From Apostichopus parvimensis (Eukaryota > Echinodermata > Holothuroidea > Aspidochirotida > Stichopodidae): a stretch of 41,403 nucleotides of DNA. A model generated the notes under the pieces. It ran no database searches, was not told where the DNA came from, and worked only from the letters and a program-made list of their open reading frames with translations. Position numbers and translations under genes: made by a program. Positions 19,453 to 28,520 of the stretch are shown piece by piece (within the stretch, counting starts at the first letter, position 1; every line of letters begins with the position of its first letter). The stretch lies in NCBI GenBank assembly GCA_000934455.1, contig KN882585.1, forward strand, positions 112,124 to 153,526. The letters are read 5' to 3'.

Positions 19453-20376
19453 AGGAAGCTTATGAACTGGCTAAAAGAGCTGCCGTGAAGAACTCACAAA
19501 AAGGAAAGAGGTACTATGACAAAGGCAAGCTGCCCGCACCTCTTGAACCAGGCAACAGAGTTCTTGTCCGGAATGTTGGCAGGTCTGAAGGTCCCAATAA
19601 ACTTGGCTCGTTCTGGGAAGACAAAGTATATCGTGTGGTGAAAAGACACTCACCAGAACTACCAGTATATCATGTTGCTCCAGAAGATGGCATTGGAAGA
19701 CAGAAAACAGTGCATCGTAATATGCTCCTGTCGTGTGAACTGTTTACAGCCAAGACAAAGGGCACGGTTTGTGGAGGATTGCAAAGACTCAGGGTCTGAC
19801 TCTGAGGATGATGAACTTTACCTGGTTAGGGAACCGCTAAACACTATGAACCGGTCAGGGCGACCCAATGGCGAGGTTAATCAGAATGAAAGGGCAGAAG
19901 TGGTGACTATGCCACAGAGGGTCGCACCTGAGTTGAACGAAGATCCAGATCCACAAGGCACAGCCATTCAGGATGACCTAATGCCAGTGGGCTCAGCTCA
20001 ACAGGAACAGGACGCTGCGAGATACCCAACTAGACAAAGACGACCGAAACAGATGTTCACTTATGACCAACTCGGAGTACCACGTCAGAATCAACCAGAG
20101 GTGAATCACGTGCAGACAAGGATTGCCCACAATGGGGACATGTCTACATTACCTGATGTTGAACGACAAACAGAATATAATGGACAGATAGAGCATTATA
20201 TCAAACCAGAGGACAGGATTCTGTGGCAACCAGCTCCACCCATATATCAAGTACCAGGGTGGTATCCGCCCCCCGTCCCGCCATATAATGCATCAGGTGG
20301 TCCGATTTTTACCCAGCTGCGCCAACCGCAGATGCACGAGATGTACCACCCACAGACATATCAACCAGTGTGGTAG
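19449..20376 (+). pseudogene. pol: Integrase C-terminus (GPY/F-like) and proline-rich tail, gypsy element 2
   Basis: AYELAKRAAVKNSQKGKRYYD and LEPGNRVLVRNVG, then KLGSFWEDKVYRVVKR, form the C-terminal DNA-binding module of gypsy integrases. A second frame change between about 19700 and 19790 leads to an acidic then Gln/Pro-rich tail of ~190 residues ending in PAPPIYQVPGWYPPPVPPY and a final MYHPQTYQPVW. The tail includes a PPIY motif of the PPxY late-domain type. No envelope-like signal peptide or membrane segment is seen, so this is probably an extension of Pol. Confidence 0.7.
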
Positions 20377-21016
20377 GCGACTGATCAGGGGAACTGGTTA
20401 AAACTGCAAGTAGACTCCCTATGATTTGATTAAAACAGGACATTCTGTTTAAATTTTAGTAAATCTGAGAATTCAGAGGGATATTGATTGTTATCAGCAT
20501 GAAAATATTTTACTACAAATGACTCTACAGCAAAGACGGGTTCAAAACTCTAACTGGATTATATACTAGATTGGTAAAAAAGAGTGAGTAGAGACAAAGG
20601 AAATAGTACCAATGCCCAAGCTAGTTTAATGGGGTGTGAGAACTAAGTGCCTATCTTATAATTGAAATTTAATTAAACCAAGCAGAGTTCAGTTGCTAAA
20701 GGAAAATCTTTTAACCGCAGCAAAATAGGTGGCCACTGTTTTGTAGTGAGACATAGGGAATCTCGCTTCTAGAATCTGTTGGTGGCACTGTGTTAATAGT
20801 CCAGAATTGTGGAATTTGTAGGCAAGCAGAAAAAAAAAAAAAAAAAAGTCAAATCAGTAGTCAAGTGAGAGAGGAACGTATTCAAAAACAAAAGAAGAGG
20901 AGATACAACTTTGTTTAACGTATTTCGTGTTTCATTTTCTATTTATCACTTTCTTTTTTGTTCAGTACCCAAAAGTTGTACGAGGTCGAGGACGACTTCT
21001 TTTAAGGAGGGGAGAG
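20377..21016 (+). other. 3' untranslated region and polypurine tract of gypsy element 2
   Basis: 640 bp with no long frame, containing a 17-A run at 20831-20847. It ends in taaggaggggagag at about 21003-21016, the polypurine tract that abuts the 3' LTR. Confidence 0.8.
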
Positions 21017-21965
21017 TGTGACAGGTATGAATTATGCCCCCTACAAAAAAACTTGAACTTGTCAATTTCCAAGTTGCAGTATCATTTCTATTAATATGAC
21101 TGCGTTGTCAGAAGTTAGCAGATTCCAATCTGTCAGTTTGTTTACTGCGGGGGCTGGGCACGCTGCTGGTTGACAATACAGCAACGCCATTTTATGAGAT
21201 AAAGCTTATATTTGTCTATCTACTCTCTCCCCTCCAGGTATGTACATAATGTATTGATTTTACCTTAAATGATTACAAACGATAAATGACTCCTCAGCGG
21301 CCATTCTTTGATTACTTAAAGCGGGCTTGTTGCCATATTTACAATGATTATAAAGTTAGTTTTCTTCATAGTTACGGCCAGGCCGTTGGCTTACGTTGAC
21401 CATACGTCCATGTGATAGTATATTATGTTAGCAAGGCTGTACTGTTAATACAGAGTCTATTAGCGTAGGTTTGACAGCTGTAGGCATGGTCTGTATTATA
21501 ATGTGTGTTAGGTAGCAGTTGCTCTAGGTTTTATGCATTTGTGTAACATTACGTAGTGCATAGGGTAGCGTGATAAGTGGGTGAATGGGGTTAAATCATA
21601 CAAATTATATAAGGAGCCTCACCTCAAGGAGTGATCATATAGTTGATCATTATGCTGTTAATTGAGTTTAATGTTATTATGTAAAAGGACACTCATTCAC
21701 TTGTTTGTCCAACTGTTCAGTAACAGACAAGTCAATACCTACATTATTTACATAATCAGAGGCATAGGGTCTCTACTGTATATGTGAAGTGTAACAGTTT
21801 AAAGCAGTCTCTATAAGTTAAGTGTTTATATAGTTTGGGGCTGATTTAACAGTTTCAGGGTTAATGTTAATGTTTGTTATGTGTACGGACAATACAGCAA
21901 CGCCATTTTATGAGATAAAGCTTATATTTGTCTATCTACTCTCTCCCCTCCAGGGGACGGTAACA
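21017..21965 (+). repeat. 3' LTR of gypsy element 2
   Basis: 949 bp, same length as the 5' LTR with about seven substitutions. It repeats the internal 66-bp duplication at 21172-21237 and 21888-21953, and is followed by target copy TACC. Confidence 0.95.
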
Positions 21966-21969
21966 TACC

Positions 21970-22510
21970 GTTATATTTCCATGTTGTCTATTGCCGTGGA
22001 AATCGTTTCAACTGTTACTCCCCTTAAACATATAATTTCAGTATCTAGGAATGTGCTTTGGCCAATATCCTGCAAGGTAGAGTCACCGATAACGAGGTTT
22101 TTCGTGGGTTTGGTGACAGGAGCTTCCCTGGGGGTTCCACTCACCATATCTGCGTAGGTACTGCTATTCGTTTCGGGTGTTGACTGTGTACCAGTTTCTA
22201 GGGTGTTCATCTTGGATTTCGAAACCAGTTTGCGGAGTTCGTCGATTTCATTGAGGGCGATTAGCAAGCGTTCGGTGGTTGCTTGCAGTGTAGTCGGCAG
22301 GCTTCTGCATTTATTGCAGATCCACGGTTTAGTCTTGGCGGGTTGTTTATCGAGCCCAGCACATACAACATGTAGTTTCTGGTTGCAAAACACACAAATA
22401 ATATCCTTGGCAGCGTCGGGGTCGACCGGAAAGCGACAGTCTTTCGAACACCCTAGAAGGATAATCCGTTTGAGTAGCAATTACGGTGTGTTCTTTGTTG
22501 GTGTCCATGT
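21970..22510 (-). pseudogene. CR1-like LINE ORF1 N-terminal part: PHD-like finger and esterase start
   Basis: Minus strand from 22480: CSKDC, CVFC, HVVC and CNKC supply a Cys4-His-Cys3 PHD-type pattern within ~60 residues. A Leu-rich helical stretch (LQATTERLLIALNEIDELRKL) and a Ser/Thr-rich linker follow, then KNLVIGDSTLQDI, the serine block of an SGNH esterase. It reads to a stop at 21971-21973, next to the gypsy 3' LTR. The remainder of the esterase lies at 13709 and below. Frames on the two sides do not match directly, so a frameshift pre- or post-dates the insertion. Confidence 0.8.
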
Positions 22511-22750
22511 CTGCTATTGTTGGTGATCAGTGTACCATGCGGATTATCGATCGAAAACCGCTGAAAGGCACAGTCTAGGTGATCCAAGCTCGATCGGTAA
22601 TAGAGGCTGTGGTACTGTTTGTTAGGATGAGGTATAGGCCAGAAAATTGCCGGCAGGCAGTTCGCAGTTTCACTATTTCTTCAAATTCTCTCAAAGTTAT
22701 AGTTCAAATATAGTAAAAACACGTCCAAACCATTGGTGATATAATAATAA
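22511..22750. other. Short intergenic stretch
   Basis: Flank between the CR1-like LINE 5' end and the U2-headed insertion. No coding frame or structure recognised. Confidence 0.5.
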
Positions 22751-22767
22751 ACGTAGTCATAAATATA

Positions 22768-22942
22768 CTTTTTAAGAAAAAGTCGCCCAGTCAACCAAAC
22801 AACCAAACGACTGATCCGCTCTCAGCCCCAGTCCCCTTGCATCGGGACTGTGACTGTGTGATCATCGTCGGGTGTGCATCACCATTCCCCTCAAAAGGGA
22901 ACAGATACTACACATGATCTTAGCCAAAAGGCCGAGAAGCGA
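22768..22942 (-). mobile_element. U2 snRNA-headed retroposon (SINE-like)
   Basis: On the minus strand the unit begins with ~44 nt (22942-22899) matching the conserved 5' end of U2 snRNA from its second base, including tcggccttttggctaagatc and gtagtatctgttc, with one visible mismatch. Then sequence unlike U2 follows (22898-22768): a hairpin of 7 bp at 22829-22850, a TTTGGTTG repeat, and a 3' end gactttttcttaaaaag. Direct repeats cgtagtcataaatata flank it at 22752-22767 and 22943-22958 (a 17th base also matches), the hallmark of LINE-mediated insertion. No U2 Sm site or branch-recognition region is present, so it is not a working snRNA gene. It could be a SINE family with an snRNA head or a one-off template-switch chimera. 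Confidence 0.85.
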
Positions 22943-22958
22943 CGTAGTCATAAATATA

Positions 22959-23830
22959 GACACGTGAATCCAGCCAACCTTGCTGTATTGCGTATAAGAA
23001 AAGTCATACATGTTCTCCAGGCAGCCTTACCAATATATACCAAATATATATGGCGGATACAACTTTTGGTAAAAGGGTGGGGGCGGCATTTTCAAAAGAG
23101 AGACCATCAGGACACGGTCTAAGCAAAGCGCAACCATCAGTTGGCGCGTATCGTAGGGAAAAAAAAGGCCTAAAATTCATCCCAGGTTGCCGGAAATGAC
23201 AATTCCCAGTCATTGTAGTTTGCATCTAGTACGTTCTTTATTTCGAGAGTCATGTTTTAGAAATTTACTGTCCCGAAAAAAAAGGAAATTTAGGTCAGAT
23301 ACAAACGCTTTTATGGCATTCTGATGGTATCCTTAGCCTTTATATGCTGAGAGGAAGCTTTATCGATAATTTGTGTAAATTAGTTCAAGTTGTCAGGTTT
23401 GTGCTATCATTAACGGTAGTCATATATGTGACACAGTAGGCACTGGGTTTATTTTGCCGACGGACCTGTTTTGTATAGAATAGAAGTATAATTTTCATCC
23501 AAAATCTAATCGGCTTATGTGTCATCCATGAAAAAAGTTTGTAAAATCGTTTTTCTATACGATTTATATCTTTTTTTGCTTGAAGTCTAATTAAGCTTCT
23601 TTTCACGCCAACATACACCCTAATGTTCTAGTCATTATCTTACAGTTACACATTTCGGAGATATTACAGGCCAAATCGACTATAACAAATGAAGTAAATT
23701 TTTTAACATCTTAAGAAAAATTTGTATTAGAAAAACCTACAAAAATTAAGGTGTGGGGATTTCTATATTATTCTCCATAAATCTATTGGAGAGGATGATG
23801 AAAATCAAAGTAATACGAAATAAGTGACTT
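22959..23830. other. Intergenic with one dispersed-repeat copy
   Basis: AT-rich, no coding frame recognised. Around 23070-23205 lies copy 1 of a dispersed G-run repeat (listed separately). Confidence 0.5.
23070..23205 (+). repeat. Dispersed repeat, copy 1
   Basis: It shares with 31140-31285 and 38265-38360 a G-run, a variant of CTAAGcggAGCGCcACCA followed by TTGGCG, and (with 31240-31275) TTGCCGGAAATG. The three copies are diverged. No coding content. Confidence 0.5.
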
Positions 23831-23847
23831 CGGTCAATAGAAATTTA

Positions 23848-24066
23848 ACGTTTGTCGGTACACCCGTGGGTCGAGGGGGTTTTAGAAATGCTTATATGGT
23901 TGTTACTAAAATCCCCACGACTTTGTCAACTAAAAATAAGCGTTTCTCGGTACACCCGTGGATCGAGGGTTTTTTAGAAATGCTTATATGGTTGTTAATG
24001 TAACCCCCACGACCCACGACTTCAGTTAAGTTGACATATAAAGTTTGGGTTGTGGGTCGTGGGGTT
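23848..24066. repeat. 92-bp tandem pair followed by long-stem inverted repeat
   Basis: The block tcggtacacccgtgg...ttagaaatgcttatatggttgtta occurs at about 23855 and again 92 bp later at 23947. The right part contains aacccccacgacccac (24002-24017) and its near-perfect complement gtgggtcgtggggtt (24052-24066), a 15-bp stem with a 34-base loop. The related word atccccacgactt also ends the first unit. It may be the terminus of a small DNA transposon. Confidence 0.55.
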
Positions 24067-24067
24067 T

Positions 24068-25010
24068 TTAATAACAACCGGTGGGAACTGGCCGCTGAAT
24101 TGCAATCCTTCGTGATAAAGATATCCTTTCTAACGATTGTTGCTGTTTGTGCCAGTATCTGGGCATCTTCAGTAAAGTCACGTTTTTCAGGGCATCTTTA
24201 ATCATGTCTTTCATTCCATCCTTGAATATTATAACGATGTTCCGGCCATCATGTTGTGCTTGTGCATCGGGGAACCGTTCGAGCAACTGCTCCTTACGTC
24301 TGGTTTTGTTGATAGTCTTTATTATGTTCAGCTGCTCAAGCCGATAAACATACAGGGTGCTGGAACTTTTATCTTCAAATTATCAGAGTTCAAGTTCCAG
24401 CATTGACTGACATTTCAATTCAATAACCAGCAAGTTGAAGAAATTTTCTTGCCTCATTCATTATATCATCAGTATTTATTGTTGCCTTCTGTAACTGTCT
24501 CATATGACTCCGATATCGATTTCGGAGGTGGGTCAGACATGTTAAATGATATGTCGCACCCATGGCCATGATATCTGACCCAACTATCCTAGCAAATAGC
24601 TGGGTATCCTGCAGTTTACTTATCATAGTCTTAATGCCTGTATCCATATCATATGATGAAACGTGGTGAAGGGGATTATCCGTGTCTGCGCCTTTCTCGC
24701 AAAGGAAACTTTGTTCTATCATGATGATTAAGCGCCGCTTACGAGGTTGTCTACCTTGTTCACTATCATTTTCGTGTGGATTAGATTCCTTTCTCGCTCT
24801 TGCCAGTTTGTAGTTGCTGTGAACTGTACATGACAGGATTTATGCCATGATGCAGAATTGTTCACAAACGTGTGAACGGTTTCATCACTCCCAAACTTCG
24901 GTTGGGAGCAGATCAATCTCACGGAACTTTTCAACATTCGTCAAGAATGACTGATACGCAGATTTCTTACCGCCGCCTTCTGACGGGTTGAGAAGGGGAC
25001 ATCTTAACTC
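24068..25010 (-). pseudogene. Decayed copy of a multi-copy metazoan ORF of unknown function
   Basis: Minus strand, in order: ELRCPLLNPSEGGGKKSAYQ, then (after a frame change near 24890) a HTFVNNSASWHKSCHVQF block, then LCEKGADTDNPLHHVSSYDMD, LQDTQLFARIVGSDIMAMG, ATYHLTCLTHLRNRYRS, and further down KEQLLERFPDAQAQHDGRN. I recognise this succession (ASWHKSC...LH-V...LAKL-GD--A--AKYH--CL--LYNR...RL---FPDL-AH--GRD) as an uncharacterised family present in many copies in corals, fishes and other animals. Its function is unknown to me; its copy number suggests a transposon passenger. At least two frame changes make this copy dead. Confidence 0.6.
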
Positions 25011-25440
25011 TTCAGCTGTTTTTTTTTCTTGGCAGATGATGCATCAGCTAAAGTCTAGCTTCATGTTGCTTTATCTGAAAAGACAAGGATAGGATACTAT
25101 AATTTCAAAACAAGGTGATCATGTGCACTTTTAGAGGTCTTGTTAATAATAATAAATACTACTTACCTCTAATAATAGTTCTGTCGAGTTTAACCCTCCT
25201 TGGCGTCGGTCCAGGGAACTTGAACTGCCAGTTCCAAGATAGATTCGTATATATAATAATAATCCTTATAATTGAATAACCGGATCCGAAACGCTAGTAA
25301 TTGGTGGGTTGTATTGCTACATCCCATACATAAAATGTCCGGTGGATTCACGAAGAATATACGAAGTATCGGCCTTTTTAGCCAGCTGTCGCTGTGGTGT
25401 AGGCGATGGTATATATTGAAGTGCTTTTCTACTAAAGTGG
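25011..25440. other. Intergenic, no gene recognised
   Basis: 430 bp of AT-rich DNA between the decayed ORF and the 3' end of Tx1 copy E. Nothing identified. Confidence 0.5.
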
Positions 25441-25849
25441 CTTTTTACGTGCAAAGAAAACGGACACGGACCAAAGGTCAACAGAACCAAAAACAACCAC
25501 CACAAACAACCACCAGTAAAACAACCACCAATCCCAACTGAAACCCACAAACACAAATCTGTCACTAACGTAGCGTTTAACTTGACGTGAAAAGGACACT
25601 GACCCAAAGGCCAACAGAAGCAAAACAAAAAACAAAATCCAAACCGGCCCCAAAAAGCCAACTCCAAACCACAAACAGAAATAAACCTAACTCATATTAT
25701 GTAACGACCACACAACCCCCACACCCAACAACCAACTCACTCCAAACCCCACCGGGGAACGCCGTCCCGACAGCAGACGACAGGCCTTTTTGGTAGTACC
25801 CCTCAACCCATTCACATTAAGGGTGACGAGGGATAAGGTGCCTATCAGG

Positions 25850-26317
25850 AACAGGAGGTCCATTAGCGACCATCGTGTCCGGTATAGCGGAAGCGACTGC
25901 GGGCAGGGTGGAAGGGCCGCTCGAGTCAATGAGATCAGTGGCCTGTTTCGTCTCGTCAAACCAATCGGAGGACTCCTTAGCCACAACTACTAAGGCTGTA
26001 GTGCAGTCCTCCATTGGCGAGTCAGAATCTGGGCCACTTAATGTCTCTTGGGCCGGTTGACTCGGGGCCCAACTAGTATCACCGATAGCGGGCGTAGCTA
26101 CCGGTGAACCAGTACAAGCGGCATCCTGCTCCGCATGCCACTCCGCTAGTACCATCTCCGCCGTTTTGTCCTGCTCTGCCTGAGTAGGTAGGCTGGCAGT
26201 CTCGGCAAGTTCGATAAGGGAAGAGGTCGGACACGAAAGAAGGAACAAAGCCTCCACCGGGGCGCTAGTTTTGGACACTGGGGCGATGACAGGAGCATCA
26301 GGTGTTACGGTGTCAGA
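25850..26317 (-). pseudogene. Tx1 ORF1 C-terminal region (copy E)
   Basis: Continues ORF1 beyond the TIR element: ASDTVTPDAPVIAPVSKTSAP, a low-complexity Ala/Pro/Ser/Glu-rich domain, then DWFDETKQATDLIDSSGPST. The same order appears in copy G (34480-33880). It lacks the basic C-terminus of copy G because a deletion at about 25842 fuses it to the ORF2 start. No catalytic motif is expected in this part. Confidence 0.72.
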
Positions 26318-26327
26318 GGCCGGGACG

Positions 26328-27661
26328 CGAAATTTTTTTCCCAAACAGGTTTGCAATTACGGAGTTTTCAGCCAATCAGATTGCTCGTGACGTCAGCATC
26401 AATAATGACCATCGCTTGGAAGTTCGAAGGCATACACTGAGTTACACACTGACACTTAATGAAGTCTTGTTACGCGGTTTCCCTGCAAACGCCCTAACTT
26501 TACTTTTAATGCTTGGATAACATATTGACCTTACTTATGATACATACGCTACATTCTATCGGGTTCGTGTTTACGTCATCCAAGATTCGTCAGCCGTTCT
26601 ATTGAAATCAGAATTCGTTTCGTGGAATGGGTAGGCCTACACCAAATTCAACTTCACGACACGAGTACAGTCTTGAATGAATATACGCAAAAAACAGTAT
26701 AGTGTACAGTATGATATATTTCCGTCACTGCACTGTGTAGCATGGTGGGCACATAATTGACGCACTTAAGGATTTGATCAACGATGTCTATGAAGGAAAT
26801 ATCCAAATCACTTAACTGTATGTGTTTTTCATATGAGTAGTTCCTCAGAAATGTTATGATCTCAAATATTGAAGGTTCTGTGCTTATGCACCGTACAATT
26901 GAGCAGAATTTGACCACAAAATGTCTGCCGTGTCAAGTTCTTTTATACCCCTAAATTGACACATTCGTCGATAAGTTAACTGTAGTGTAGGCCTTAGTAT
27001 ACATCCATTGACTTTAGATGCTGTTTGCTATGCTCTGAGCCTCTAAGCTCAGACAGGTCAGGTCCCAGAGAGTAGTGTAATCATATTGAGGTAATGTTGG
27101 TTATTTTTAGGGTGTAAGATTTCAAAATGCCCAAAAAACCTGCAAAACTATAGGGGGAGGGTGTTAAAAGCTTAAAAAGTACCACAATTTGGTCAGCAAA
27201 TATAGCTGAAATGGATTCAAACTCATGAAATATTTAATTCTGCTTGACTGCAAAAAGTTTAAGTGGCCTGCTGTATCGTTGTTAGTAATAATTGAAGGTG
27301 CGTTAATTACGGGGGTGCGTCAATTATGAAGCCTTGGATACATATAGGCCTACAGCGCATGTGTTATGTACCCCTGTACGAAACTTTCACTGTGCGATGT
27401 TATCGATTAATGCCTTCACAGAAATCGTCATACAATACTAGTGTGCTCAATATGTCTAAACCAATTCCAAACACATCTACATATATTTACGAAAAGCTGC
27501 GGGTAATTTTGAACGGGTATATCTTCGTTGCAACGAATGGATGCAGACATTTTGATAACCTCGAAGTGAAGTTTTCCATTGTTATGACGTAACTTTTCCG
27601 ACCAATCATGAGCGACTATTTACACACAATTGCAAACCTGTTTGGGAAAACAAAAATTCGC
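26328..27661. mobile_element. Non-autonomous DNA transposon with TIRs, 1334 bp
   Basis: The ends are inverted: cccaaacaggtttgcaatt (26340-26358) is the exact complement of 27628-27646, within longer termini CGAAATTTTT...AAAAATTCGC. The flanks GGCCGGGACG (26318-26327) and GGCCGGCACG (27662-27671) are a 10-bp target duplication with one mismatch; the unoccupied equivalent is visible in copy G near 34474. Inside, cataattgacgcac (26752-26765) is the exact complement of 27315-27328. No transposase frame is recognised. A 9-10 bp duplication points to a Mutator-like family, but this is inference. Confidence 0.82.
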
Positions 27662-27671
27662 GGCCGGCACG

Positions 27672-28343
27672 GGGACCGCTTCAACCACGCCCGTAGCCAC
27701 TCTCGCGGCGTATGAGCGGTCTGGGCATAAACGGGCTAGATGGCCAGTTTTCCCACACGAGTTACACACGATATCCCCTTTACACTCGGCCAGGGTATGC
27801 CCAACCTGTAAACAGCGGCTACACCGCTTGTTCGGGCACAACCTGGCCTCATGCCCTTCCAGCCCACACCTCCAACAAGTGCGAGGCTGGCCCGGATATG
27901 CAATGTGGGCCCATTAGCCCACAAGGTAGAGGGGATATCGGACTTGAGTTCGATTGTAACTCGTCTAGTCCCGGTCTTGACACCTTTACATTCAAGGAAT
28001 TCCGGCTCCTCGTAGCCGGTCACTTTCCCAAAACGCCCCAACCTGTTCAGACATGTCCAGAGGGAGATGGGGGACTGTCACCCACACCGAACTGTCATAC
28101 GGTGTGACCTTTAGTCCCTCAACTCCCTCCAACACATGGACACCTCGGACGCGGGCAGCCTCCGAGGTGAACCGAACATCAAAAACATCCATACCCCGGA
28201 GAGGTTTACGCTGAAGCGCGTCAACCTCTCCAGGGACCTTTAAACCAACAGAACGCAAAACTGAAAAAAAATTGTCCGGGGGCGACCTTAGCCTCCCCCG
28301 AAAAACTCAATAATACGATTTTGCTGTCACGGCGAGCCGCCAT
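27672..28343 (-). pseudogene. Tx1 ORF1 N-terminal and zinc-knuckle region (copy E)
   Basis: ATG at 28343 gives MAARRDSKIVLLSFSGEA; after a frame change near 28260 come VPGEVDALQRKPLRGMDVFD and VRFTSEAARVRGVHV, and VWVTVPHLPLDMS. Further on are CSRCLQVGHTLAEC and CNSCGKTGHLARLC, two CCHC knuckles (the first of the three seen in copy G is degraded here). ORF1 proteins of Tx1 elements bind the element RNA. The TIR transposon at 26328-27661 cuts the frame shortly after the knuckles. Confidence 0.78.
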
Positions 28344-28520
28344 GACAGCTAGGGGTGTGGCAAGCCACGCACCTACTAAAAACAACAACCACGCAACAAA
28401 GCCAAAACTACACTAAACAAAACTACAAACTATTGAAAGGCCAACGTAAAAAACACAAAGTGTGTGGTCAACGAAAAGTGGAGAGCAGCCGAAAACACGT
28501 CCGCACTCCACGAAAGCAAA

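Larger units (their letters stand above)
13710..21965 (+). mobile_element. Ty3/gypsy LTR retrotransposon with 949-bp LTRs, nested in LINE ORF1 (8256 bp)
   Basis: LTRs at 13710-14658 and 21017-21965 (TGTGACAGG...GGTAACA) differ at only about seven places. The target duplication is TACC (13706-13709 and 21966-21969). Order inside: primer site, gag, pol (protease, RT, RNase H, integrase), a proline-rich tail, 640 bp untranslated, polypurine tract. Gag and Pol are in different frames with a canonical slippery heptamer. A 942-base run of N covers most of RT and RNase H. Frame breaks occur in the protease-RT linker and after integrase. The similarity of the LTRs implies recent insertion; the breaks may be partly assembly errors next to the gap. 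Confidence 0.93.
10430..22510 (-). mobile_element. Old CR1-like LINE, split by two later insertions
   Basis: Minus-strand pieces read in order from right to left: PHD-like finger and SGNH-esterase start (22480-21970), rest of the esterase and two CCHC knuckles (13709-13000), endonuclease (about 12850-12340, then 11880-11695), RT (about 11240-10430). ORF1 with a PHD finger plus an SGNH/GDSL esterase is typical of CR1-type LINEs. The gypsy element at 13710-21965 and a Tx1 fragment at 11893-12327 are inserted in it, each with a target duplication. Many frameshifts and a gap in the RT palm show an old, dead copy. Confidence 0.8.
25441..28520 (-). mobile_element. Tx1 LINE copy E, ORF2 deleted, split by a TIR transposon
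   Basis: Minus strand: 5' UTR (28520-28344), ORF1 with zinc knuckles (28343-27672), TIR element (27661-26328), rest of ORF1 (26317-25850), only the first ~20 codons of the endonuclease (TLSLVTLNVNGLRGT, about 25845-25785), then 3' UTR ending CACGTAAAAAG at 25441. So nearly all of ORF2 is gone. A second deletion joins the ORF1 C-terminus to the ORF2 start, removing the stop-start junction seen in copy G. The 3' UTR has two related units (acgtgcaaagaaaacggaca near 25447 and acgtgaaaaggacactgacc near 25585). Confidence 0.82.

Noticed and set aside
19449..20376. An envelope gene in gypsy element 2
   Set aside because: No signal peptide, transmembrane segment or cleavage motif; the frame is continuous with the integrase C-terminal module apart from small frame changes.
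22899..22942. A functional U2 snRNA gene
   Set aside because: Only the first ~44 nt match; the branch-recognition region, Sm site and 3' stem-loops are missing, and target duplications show it is a retroposed unit.
24068..25010. A gypsy or LINE protein
   Set aside because: None of the RT, integrase, endonuclease or zinc-knuckle motifs occur; the motif order fits a separate uncharacterised family.
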